A DNA stretch of 47,889 nt from Oscillospiraceae bacterium (lineage in GTDB: Bacteria; Bacillota; Clostridia; Oscillospirales; Oscillospiraceae): assembly GCA_017519975.1 (NCBI GenBank), contig JAFWRM010000028.1:1-47889 (forward strand). The letters are read 5' to 3'. Under the pieces are notes generated by a model that saw only the letters and a list, made by a program, of their open reading frames with translations, searched no databases and had not been told where the DNA came from. Shown here one piece after another: positions 9,225 to 16,130 of the stretch. The position numbers and the translations under genes are program-made. Numbering within the stretch: position 1 is the first letter of the stretch; the number at the start of each line of letters is the position of its first letter.

Positions 9225-9536
9225 TTACAGCTTGATCTCGATCTCGACGCCGGCAGGGAGCTCCAGCGCGGTCAGCGCTTCCACCGTCTTCTGGGTGGGG
9301 CTCATGATGTCGATCAGCCGCTTGTGGGTCCTGCGCTCGAACTGCTCACGGCTGTCCTTATATTTATGGACGGCGCGCAGGATGGTCACGACTTCCTTCT
9401 GGGTCGGAAGGGGGATCGGACCGGAGACCTTGGCTTCCGTGCGCTTCGCGATCTCCACGATGCGGGCGGCGGCCTGGTCGATCAGCTGATGATCGTATGC
9501 CTTGAGTCTGATGCGGATCATTTTCTTGGATGCCAT
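9225..9536 (-). CDS. rpsJ: 30S ribosomal protein S10
   Basis: 103 residues, the exact usual length, beginning [20 protein letters not shown] with the conserved [20 protein letters not shown] stretch and ending VEIEIKL. I chose the ATG at 9536-9534, because AGGAGGA (9544-9550) lies 7 nt before it. A longer reading from 9557 would place that ribosome binding site inside the coding part. S10 is a 30S head protein and also the NusE partner of NusB in transcription antitermination. It is the first gene of the operon. Confidence 0.98.
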   Translation of the reverse strand: MASKKMIRIRLKAYDHQLIDQAAARIVEIAKRTEAKVSGPIPLPTQKEVVTILRAVHKYKDSREQFERRTHKRLIDIMSPTQKTVEALTALELPAGVEIEIKL

Positions 9537-9855
9537 TTGTTGTGTTCCTCCTAACACGTACGTTTTGTTTCACGGCATTGGGGACCGTGATCCCATTGCG
9601 TACGGATGAGAAAATTCTGTACACGCTACCGTGCGTATCACTCCCGCTCAAGAAAAACACCGGCAGAAAGGATCTTCCGGCCGGTTCCCTGCACAGGCGA
9701 TATACGCTCATATACAGATGTTTCTCAGCCGCCCGATTGCGTATCGGCACGGGGCCGATACCGGACATACTCCCCTGAAGTGACCAGGTCAGAGCCTGCA
9801 ATCTCCAGGATCAACGCAATTCTGCACGCCGAAAGGCACACACTCTCACAGCGTG
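9537..9855 (-). promoter_or_regulatory. Untranslated leader of the S10 operon
   Basis: About 320 nt lie between the predicted transcription start and rpsJ, with no coding potential. On the minus strand the leader has a perfect 8-bp hairpin (9741-9761, arms GTATCGGC and GCCGATAC), a 6-bp stem pairing 9659-9664 with 9680-9685, and a CACGG/CCGTG stem close to the ribosome binding site. S10 leaders of several bacteria fold into structures bound by L4. This leader is a candidate for similar control, but I cannot match it to a known leader family by eye. Confidence 0.5.
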
Positions 9856-9862
9856 CCCGAAT

Positions 9863-9891
9863 AAAATATCATACGGATCCTGCCTTGTCAA
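9863..9891 (-). promoter_or_regulatory. Sigma-A promoter of the S10 operon
   Basis: On the minus strand a perfect TTGACA (9891-9886), a 17-nt spacer and TATTTT (9868-9863) preceded by TG one base upstream (extended -10). Transcription would begin near 9855 and run into rpsJ. This is the strongest promoter match in the gap between the opp operon terminator and rpsJ. A second TATAAT near 10,000 lacks a good -35. Confidence 0.75.
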
Positions 9892-10040
9892 GCAGAAATT
9901 TCACCGAAAAACGCAGAAAACGAAAGGGGTTTTCTGTCGTCTTTCCCCCTGTCCGGCAGGGTCCGCGGAGGCGGTTTTCTCCGCGCACTACATATATATA
10001 TTATATAGGTTCCGGGGCACAACATCTTCCCTCCCCGCCC

Positions 10041-10087
10041 AAAAGAAAAAGCCGCCGGCTTCCCAGGGAAGCCGGCGGCGGTTTTTT
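10041..10087 (-). terminator. Rho-independent terminator after the opp operon
   Basis: A 13-bp GC-rich stem (10051-10063 with 10067-10079) and a 3-nt loop, followed on the minus strand by TTTTTCTTTT and on the plus strand by TTTTTT. It lies 24 nt after the last gene of the opp operon and separates it from the ribosomal operon. Confidence 0.9.
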
Positions 10088-10111
10088 GCGTTCCGGCGGA
10101 CCGGCGGCCGG

Positions 10112-10336
10112 TCACAGCAGCCGGATCAGCAGGAGAAATATCCCTCCCAGAAACAGAAGGATCAGTACGGAGGGCAGAAACAGCGTCAGGAAGGCGGACA
10201 TGATCATGGCGAACCGGTCGCCTTTCTCCAGGCGGGCGGGTTTCCGCTCCTCCTGCGTCTGCCTGTCGGGATCGTCGAGGCCGAGCATCTCCCGCTGCCG
10301 ACGTCTTGCCCTTTCAAACTTGCTGTGAAACAGCAT
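10112..10336 (-). CDS. Small single-span membrane protein, last gene of opp operon
   Basis: 74 residues. The N-terminal half is charged and cytoplasmic in character (FERARRRQREMLGLDDPD and further Arg/Glu), and the C-terminal third is one hydrophobic helix (about residues 45-73, Leu/Ile/Phe rich). I do not recognise a family. AGGAG overlaps the end of oppF and the start is 6 nt after the oppF stop, so it belongs to the transporter operon and is probably coupled to oppF. It could be an accessory subunit or a regulator of the transporter, as with other small transporter-associated proteins. This role is inference. Confidence 0.7.
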   Translation of the reverse strand: MLFHSKFERARRRQREMLGLDDPDRQTQEERKPARLEKGDRFAMIMSAFLTLFLPSVLILLFLGGIFLLLIRLL

Positions 10337-10342
10337 GGCGGG

Positions 10343-11869
10343 TCACTCCTGCGCCGGCGGTACGGCTTCCTGCTCCGCGCCGCCCACGGGGTGGTGGCAC
10401 GCAACGAAGTGATTGGGAGCCAGCTCCCGCCATTCCGGGACCACCTGGGTGCAGATCTCCGTGCAGTAGCGGCACCGGGTGTGGAACTTGCATCCCTTGG
10501 GCGGATTCACCGGGCTCGGGATATCCCCTTCCAGGATCTGCAGCTCGCGGGACGCGTCGGGATCCGTCGTCGGGATGGCCAGGATCAGCGCCTGCGTGTA
10601 GGGGTGCAGCGGCTGGGCGAAGATATCGTCGGAGGTCGCCAGTTCCACCATGTTGCCAAGATACATGACGCCGATCCTGTCGGAGATGTACTTGACCACG
10701 CTCAGATCGTGGGTGATGAACATATAGGTCAGATCCTGCTTTTCCTTCAGATCCTGCAGCAGATTGATGATCTGCGACTGGATGGAAACGTCGAGCGCGG
10801 ATACCGCCTCGTCGCAGACCACGAACTTCGGTTCCACCGCGAGCGCGCGGGCGATGCTGATCCTCTGGCGCTGGCCGCCGGAGAACTGGTGAGGGAACCG
10901 GTGCAGGAAGTAGGCCTGCAGTCCGCAGTCCTCCATCACCTTGACGATGTGCTCCTTCATGCGCTCGTTGTTCTTCAGGAAAATGTTGTGGGCGCGCAGT
11001 CCCTCGCCGATGATCTGGCCGATCGTCATGCGGGGATTCAGGGAGGAGTAGGGGTCCTGGAATACGATCTGCAGATCCTGCCGCAGCAGGCGGATCTCAT
11101 TATAGGTGAGCCGCGCCAGATCGATGCCCTCGTCTTTCAGCGCCTCGTACTTTTCGAACTCCGGCGTGCCGCGCAGACCGGTCCGGAGTTTTTCGATCTC
11201 CGCGGCGGCGGCGTTCATCTGGCTCTCGATGGCGGCGATCTCGCCGTCCATCTTTTTCAGCCGGCCGTCCAGCGCCGCGCAGTCTTTCCCTTCAAACGCG
11301 CGGTCGTCCCTCTTTGCCTGAACGACCTGCCTTTTTTCGCGGATGCCCCGCCTCTTCTGGGCAAGGCCATAGTAATTCTCATAGGCACGGGATACCGGCT
11401 TCAGGTCGTCCGCCACCAGCAGACCGCCGACGATGTTCGTCACGTTCAGCAGGGCGTCCTTTGCCTCTTTCTTCGCGGCCATCAGGTCCGCGTGCCTGGC
11501 GTACTGTTCTTTTTCACTGAGCGCGTCGTACTGCTTCTGCAGATGCTGCTGCTTTTCCTCCGTGCTCACGATCTTTGCCTTCAGCTTATCCAGCTGGCGC
11601 ACGGTGTCCAGCACATACTGCGGCGTGATGTCGTCCAGCGTGCGGCCGTAATACATGGTGCGGCCGTCGGTCTGGCGGTACAGCTGCAGCAGCGTGCGGC
11701 CCAGAGTGGATTTTCCGCAGCCCGACTCTCCCACCAGGCCGAATACCTCGCCCTCATAGATGTCCAGGCTGATGCCGTCGTTGGCCTTGACGTACAGGCC
11801 CCGCTTCTTCAGCGGAAACCACTGCTTCAGATCCGTAATGCGAAGAAGGACTTTTTTCTCAGTTTGCAT
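10343..11869 (-). CDS. oppF: Oligopeptide ABC transporter ATPase OppF with large coiled-coil insertion
   Basis: 508 residues against about 310-330 for ordinary OppF/DppF. Walker A GESGCGKST is at residues 47-55, the Q-loop VFQDP has Gln271, the signature FSGGQRQ is at 329-335, Walker B VVCDEA is near 350-355 and the H-loop ITHDLS follows. The C-terminal cysteine-containing oligopeptide-transporter domain is present (PKGCKFHTRCRYC). Between Walker A and the Q-loop, residues about 79-255 form an extra segment of charged heptad-like helices (for example around residues 85-135 and 195-235), predicted to be a coiled coil. The start at 11869 has a GGGAGGG site; the gene overlaps oppD by 11 nt. Energises peptide uptake with OppD. 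Confidence 0.9.
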   Translation of the reverse strand: MQTEKKVLLRITDLKQWFPLKKRGLYVKANDGISLDIYEGEVFGLVGESGCGKSTLGRTLLQLYRQTDGRTMYYGRTLDDITPQYVLDTVRQLDKLKAKIVSTEEKQQHLQKQYDALSEKEQYARHADLMAAKKEAKDALLNVTNIVGGLLVADDLKPVSRAYENYYGLAQKRRGIREKRQVVQAKRDDRAFEGKDCAALDGRLKKMDGEIAAIESQMNAAAAEIEKLRTGLRGTPEFEKYEALKDEGIDLARLTYNEIRLLRQDLQIVFQDPYSSLNPRMTIGQIIGEGLRAHNIFLKNNERMKEHIVKVMEDCGLQAYFLHRFPHQFSGGQRQRISIARALAVEPKFVVCDEAVSALDVSIQSQIINLLQDLKEKQDLTYMFITHDLSVVKYISDRIGVMYLGNMVELATSDDIFAQPLHPYTQALILAIPTTDPDASRELQILEGDIPSPVNPPKGCKFHTRCRYCTEICTQVVPEWRELAPNHFVACHHPVGGAEQEAVPPAQE

Positions 11870-12845
11870 GACGATCCCTCCCGTTCGGATAGTGGCAGCG
11901 GATCTGCTGCTCATCGTTGACAGGCAGGAGGTCCGGCTCTTCGTTCATGCACTTCTCCGTAGCGTACTTGCACCGCGGCGCGAACTTGCAGCCCTTGGGC
12001 AGCGCCAGCGGATGCGGCACGGCGCCGGGGATGGACTCCAGCCTCTCGTTGCCGGCGTCCAGCCTGGGGATGGACCGCAGCAGACCTTCCGTGTACGGAT
12101 GCATGAATTCGGAACCGCCGAACAGCTTCCGGACCGGACTCATCTCCACGATCTGCCCGCAGTACATCACGGCCACGTCGTCCGCCATCTGATTGATGAC
12201 GCCCAGGTCGTGGGTGATGAACAGGATGGAGGTGCCCGTCTCTTCCTTCAGTTCGTTCATCAGGCGCAGGATCTGCGCCTGGATGGTCACGTCCAGAGCG
12301 GTAGTCGGCTCATCCGCGATCAGCAGCTTGGGCTTGCAGGCCAGCGCCATGGCGATCATGACGCGCTGCCGCATGCCGCCGGACAGCTGGTGGGGATACT
12401 GTTTGGCCACGACCTCCGGGTTGGGGATCTTGACGTCGGCCAGCATCTCCAGCACTTTTTTGGCCGCTTCCTTCTTCGACATGTTCTGATGGATGATGAA
12501 GGGCTCGGATACCTGCTTGGTCACGTTGAACACAGGGTTCAGGGAGGTCATGGGCTCCTGGAATATGACGGAGATATCGTTGCCGCGGATCTCATACATC
12601 TCTTCCGCGCTGGCGTGCACCAGATCCTTTCCTTCAAAAAGGATCTCGCCGGAGTCGATGTAGCCGTTGCCGTCCAGCAGCTTCAGTATGCTCATGGCGG
12701 AAACGGATTTTCCGGATCCGGATTCTCCGACCAGACCCAGCGTACGTCCCGCCTCGACGGAATAGGAAACGTCGTTAACGGCTTTCACAATACCTTTCTT
12801 CGTGCGGAAGAAGGTATGCAGATGCTTCATCTCAAGTAATGCCAT
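11859..12845 (-). CDS. oppD: Oligopeptide ABC transporter ATPase OppD
   Basis: 328 residues, normal for the family. Walker A GESGSGKS is at residues 40-47, the Q-loop IFQEP has Gln96, the signature LSGGMRQ is at 154-160, Walker B LLIADEP is at 174-180 and the H-loop FITHDLG follows. The C-terminal oligopeptide/dipeptide transporter domain shows four cysteines (GCKFAPRC, KCMNEE and RCHYP). Unlike its partner OppF it has no insertion. It hydrolyses ATP for import through OppB/OppC. It lies 12 nt after oppC and overlaps oppF. Confidence 0.93.
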   Translation of the reverse strand: MALLEMKHLHTFFRTKKGIVKAVNDVSYSVEAGRTLGLVGESGSGKSVSAMSILKLLDGNGYIDSGEILFEGKDLVHASAEEMYEIRGNDISVIFQEPMTSLNPVFNVTKQVSEPFIIHQNMSKKEAAKKVLEMLADVKIPNPEVVAKQYPHQLSGGMRQRVMIAMALACKPKLLIADEPTTALDVTIQAQILRLMNELKEETGTSILFITHDLGVINQMADDVAVMYCGQIVEMSPVRKLFGGSEFMHPYTEGLLRSIPRLDAGNERLESIPGAVPHPLALPKGCKFAPRCKYATEKCMNEEPDLLPVNDEQQIRCHYPNGRDRHAN

Positions 12846-12857
12846 CTCCTCGCCCCC

Positions 12858-14798
12858 TTACTTATCCCGGTCGGACTTGGGATCCATGACGTCGCGCAGG
12901 GTATCACCGACGATGTTGATGCAGATGCAGGTGATGCCCAGGAACAGCGACGTGAACACCCACTGCCACCAGAAGTTCTTGATGACGGTGGCGTTGTTGG
13001 CCCCGTTGAGCATGTTGCCCCAGGTGGGACGCGGATACGTTACGCCGAAGCCCAGATAGCTCAGGGAGGATTCCGTCAGCATGCAGGTGGCGAAGTCCAG
13101 CGTCAGCGTCACGAAAATGATGGATACGATATTGGGCAGGATGTGCTTGAAGGCGATGACGAATTCCTTTACGCCCATGGCCTTGGCGGCCGTCACGTAT
13201 TCGTTCTCTCTGGCGGACAGCACCTGGCCGCGCACCATGCGGGCCAGCCCCGTCCAGCTCAGCAGGCCCAGGATGACCATCAGCAGGAAGATCTTATTGT
13301 TCTCAGAGATGTTCATCTGCGCCATGATGGAGGACAGGATCAGCGCGAACGGCAGGAAGGGTATGGCGGCGAAGACCTCCGTCACACGCATGAGGATCAG
13401 GTCCACCTTCCCTCCGAAATAGCCGGAGATGCAGCCCATGATGATGCCGATGATGGTGGAGATGATGACGGCCACGGCGCCGATGGTCATGGTCATCCGT
13501 CCGCCCTGAATGATGCGCTGGAACACGTTCGCTCCGCGGTTGTCCGTGCCGAACAGATAGCCCTTCAGGCCCCACTTCCCGGCCAGATCGCCGTTGCTGT
13601 TCACCGCGTAGCTCTGGAAGGCTCCGGTGTAGATCTTCTTCACGTTCGTCATGCCGGCGGGCACTTCACACTGATCGAGCGTATTGCTGCCCCAGCTGAG
13701 AACGCGGCCTTCCGTGGTCAGCGCCGTATAGTGGTAGTTGCCGGCGCTGATCTGGGTGACCTTTTCGCCGTCGTGCAGCGCGGGCATGGGCTTGCTGTTG
13801 GAGGCGAAGTCTCCGGCGAAGCACAGCGTGCCGTCGTCCAGCTCGGCGCACACGTTGTTCGCCGCCGCGCTGATGGCCATGATCTTCCGGCCGTCCAGGT
13901 ACGTCTTGGACGGCTGGGCCGCCGTGTTCAGATTCGAGCGGTACTGGTCGTACAGGCCTCGGGTACCGGTGAAAATGGCGTTGCGGGCTTCGGTAAGACC
14001 CACGATGTAGTTCAGCGTGAAGTCGATGTCCTCCAGCTGAACCAGCGCCGCGAATTTTTCGATGTTCTGATAGGTGTTCTTGTTCCCCCAGAGATAGAAG
14101 GAACCGTCGTTCATCAGAATGGCGCTGCACTGGTATCCGCAGGTCAGCTTCTTGACGTTCTTTACGTCGATGGTCCCGTTGACGAGTTCGTCGGGCATGC
14201 TGAGGATGTTGGGATACTTTTCCGGATCGAAATAGCCGAACTGGCCGAGGCCGTTGTGCCCCCAGCCGTATACCCGACCGTTTTCATCGATGGCGATGAT
14301 GTGGTCGATGCCGGCCGCCACCAGCTCGATCTTCGCATTCCGGACCTCTTCCGGGATGTCCTTCACGTCGACGCCGGTGGTGCCGAGCTGCGTGGCGCCC
14401 CACACGTACACCTTGCCGGCGTTGGATACGCCGACGCTGAAGCTGCCGTAGCTGTCGATCATCTTGATGTCGATCTTCAGTTCAGCCGGGACCGACAGCA
14501 TGGACATGGTGGGCGGAACGTTGTTCTGCGTGACCTCGTTGTAGGAGTCGTAGTACTTCGGCATGAAGTGCGGCCCGATGAATACCACAAGGAACATGGC
14601 GATCAGAACGCACAGGGCGATCACCGCGAGCTTCCTCTCGAAGAACCCGCGCACGATCATTTTCAGCGGGCTGACGATCTCCTCTACGTCGACCCCCTCT
14701 TCCCGCTTCTTCTCCACGTCGTCGGCGAGCTTCCTGCTGCCGCCGCGGAAGAATCTTGCAAACCAGCCGTCACCGGCGGAAAAACCGTTTTTCTTCAT
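12858..14798 (-). CDS. oppC: Oligopeptide ABC permease OppC with inserted RCC1 seven-bladed propeller
   Basis: 646 residues, about twice normal OppC. Residues 1-55 are cytoplasmic, 56-76 form the first membrane helix, and from about 416 the standard OppC sequence resumes (FGTDNRGANVFQRIIQGGR), followed by the other helices and the EAA loop (531-556, ENEYVTAAKAMGVKEF). Between them, residues about 112-412 contain seven RCC1-type units. Examples are GKVYVWGATQLG (129-140), GRVYGWGHNGLGQFG (174-188), GSFYLWGNKN (232-241) and GRVLSWGSNTLDQC (364-377); units 4, 5 and 7 are more diverged. The propeller would stand outside the membrane, beside the substrate-binding protein. RCC1 insertion in a permease is not a standard family feature. 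Start chosen by AAGGAGG, 7 nt upstream. Confidence 0.93.
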   Translation of the reverse strand: MKKNGFSAGDGWFARFFRGGSRKLADDVEKKREEGVDVEEIVSPLKMIVRGFFERKLAVIALCVLIAMFLVVFIGPHFMPKYYDSYNEVTQNNVPPTMSMLSVPAELKIDIKMIDSYGSFSVGVSNAGKVYVWGATQLGTTGVDVKDIPEEVRNAKIELVAAGIDHIIAIDENGRVYGWGHNGLGQFGYFDPEKYPNILSMPDELVNGTIDVKNVKKLTCGYQCSAILMNDGSFYLWGNKNTYQNIEKFAALVQLEDIDFTLNYIVGLTEARNAIFTGTRGLYDQYRSNLNTAAQPSKTYLDGRKIMAISAAANNVCAELDDGTLCFAGDFASNSKPMPALHDGEKVTQISAGNYHYTALTTEGRVLSWGSNTLDQCEVPAGMTNVKKIYTGAFQSYAVNSNGDLAGKWGLKGYLFGTDNRGANVFQRIIQGGRMTMTIGAVAVIISTIIGIIMGCISGYFGGKVDLILMRVTEVFAAIPFLPFALILSSIMAQMNISENNKIFLLMVILGLLSWTGLARMVRGQVLSARENEYVTAAKAMGVKEFVIAFKHILPNIVSIIFVTLTLDFATCMLTESSLSYLGFGVTYPRPTWGNMLNGANNATVIKNFWWQWVFTSLFLGITCICINIVGDTLRDVMDPKSDRDK

Positions 14799-14810
14799 TT
14801 TCCCGCCTCC

Positions 14811-15869
14811 TTACGCGCTGACACGGATCCGCGGATCCACGAAGCCGTAGACGATGTCGATGATCAGGTTGCCCAGCAGAGACACGGCCACGTAAAACAC
14901 CTGCAGAAGGACGATCATGTCCACGTCGGCGGTGCGCAGGGCCTGGATCATGATCTTGCCCATGCCGTTCAGGCCGAAAATGTTCTCAAAGATCAGCGAT
15001 CCGCCGAAAATGCCAATGAACCAGCCCACCACCAGCGTTACCACCGGGATCAGCGCGTTGCGCCAGGCGTGGGAATAGATGACGGTCTTCTCCCGCACGC
15101 CCTTGGCCCGGGCCGTGCGGATGCAGTCCATGCTCAGCGAATCGATCATGGAGGCGCGCACGTATCTGGTCATGCCGCCCAGAGACACGAAGGTCATGGT
15201 GATCAGAGGCAGCGCCAGGTATTTCATGCGGTCGGCAAACCACTTCCAGCTCCAGGGTGTGAAGTTGCTGCCGGGCGTCTTCATGCCGCTGGGCGGAAAC
15301 CAGCCCAGCAGCGAGCAGAAGATCCAGATGAACACGATGCATATGATGAAGGAGGGCAGGCTGTATCCGATGATGGTCCCCACCTGTACCGCCTGGTCTC
15401 CCTTGCTTCCCTTGTGCACGGCGCATACGATGCCCAGCGGGATCGTGATCGCCAGCGCGAGGATAACTGAGAATATATTGATAAAAATGGTGTTCTTCAT
15501 CGGCTCGCGGATGACGTTCAGGACGGTATCCTTATACTCCTGCGACCATCCGAAATTCCCCTGAAGGATGCCATTGTGCTGCCCATAGTAATTGGGAGCG
15601 ACCCCCACCCAGCGCAGATAGCGCAGAAGGATGTTGTTGGTATCCGTTCCGTAGCGGCGCTGATACATGAGGTAGCGTTCCTGGAAGATGGCTTCCTTTT
15701 CCGCTTCCGTCGCGTTGCGCAGCTGCTGTTTCATGCCCTGAACGTCCGTGCGCGCGTCACTGTAGGCGCGGTTGGACGGGATCAGGCTGTAAATGCAATA
15801 CATGAGTATCGAGAGGATGATCAGTACGACGAACATGTACCCGATCCTCTTGAAAACATATTTGACCAT
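14811..15869 (-). CDS. oppB: Oligopeptide ABC transporter permease OppB
   Basis: 352 residues. The first membrane helix is right at the N-terminus (MVKYVFKRIGYMFVVLIIL), a large external loop follows (about residues 32-115, rich in charged residues), then five more helices. The EAA loop is visible as RTARAKGVREKTVIYSHAWR. The start is the ATG at 15869 with GGAGATG upstream; a reading from 16061 would add 64 residues that do not resemble the family. With OppC it forms the translocation path. It is 12 nt from oppC and separated from oppA by a hairpin-containing gap. Confidence 0.93.
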   Translation of the reverse strand: MVKYVFKRIGYMFVVLIILSILMYCIYSLIPSNRAYSDARTDVQGMKQQLRNATEAEKEAIFQERYLMYQRRYGTDTNNILLRYLRWVGVAPNYYGQHNGILQGNFGWSQEYKDTVLNVIREPMKNTIFINIFSVILALAITIPLGIVCAVHKGSKGDQAVQVGTIIGYSLPSFIICIVFIWIFCSLLGWFPPSGMKTPGSNFTPWSWKWFADRMKYLALPLITMTFVSLGGMTRYVRASMIDSLSMDCIRTARAKGVREKTVIYSHAWRNALIPVVTLVVGWFIGIFGGSLIFENIFGLNGMGKIMIQALRTADVDMIVLLQVFYVAVSLLGNLIIDIVYGFVDPRIRVSA

Positions 15870-16130
15870 AAGGTCATCTCCGATCTGTCTGAAAGGCGAC
15901 GTAGATTTGGCCGCGGCGGAACTCCGTAAGCTCCGTCCCGTTTCCATCATTTCAGTCCCTGCCGGGAGACTGAAAGCCGTCAGGCAGCGAAAAAACACAG
16001 TCTCTCCGCTCTTTTTTCCGTCTTTGCATCCACAGGCAGGTTGCCCGTGGACGGCAAACACAGGATAGGGCGCTCGTCCTATCCTGTGTTTGCTTCAGCG
16101 GGCCTTTACGGCCGCTCTGTTTCCGGGTGA
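15870..16130 (-). other. oppA-oppB intercistronic hairpin region
   Basis: A 261-nt gap inside the operon. Its main element is a perfect 16-bp stem (16054-16069 with 16078-16093) and an 8-nt loop, just downstream of oppA on the minus strand, without a T-run. In binding-protein operons such stems protect the 3' end of the upstream message and lower expression of the permease genes, giving more binding protein than transporter. That role here is inference by analogy. No other feature was seen in the gap. Confidence 0.65.

Noticed and set aside
9537-9557. An earlier start for rpsJ giving seven more residues
   Set aside because: The extra codons contain the AGGAGGA ribosome binding site of the ATG at 9536, and S10 is normally 103 residues long.
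9989-10008. TATAAT in an AT stretch as the S10 promoter
   Set aside because: No acceptable -35 at 16-18 bp; the TTGACA promoter at 9863-9891 is much better.
15870-16061. Open reading frame extending oppB by 64 residues
   Set aside because: The added part has no family resemblance and covers the intercistronic hairpin arm; a good start with GGAG exists at 15869.
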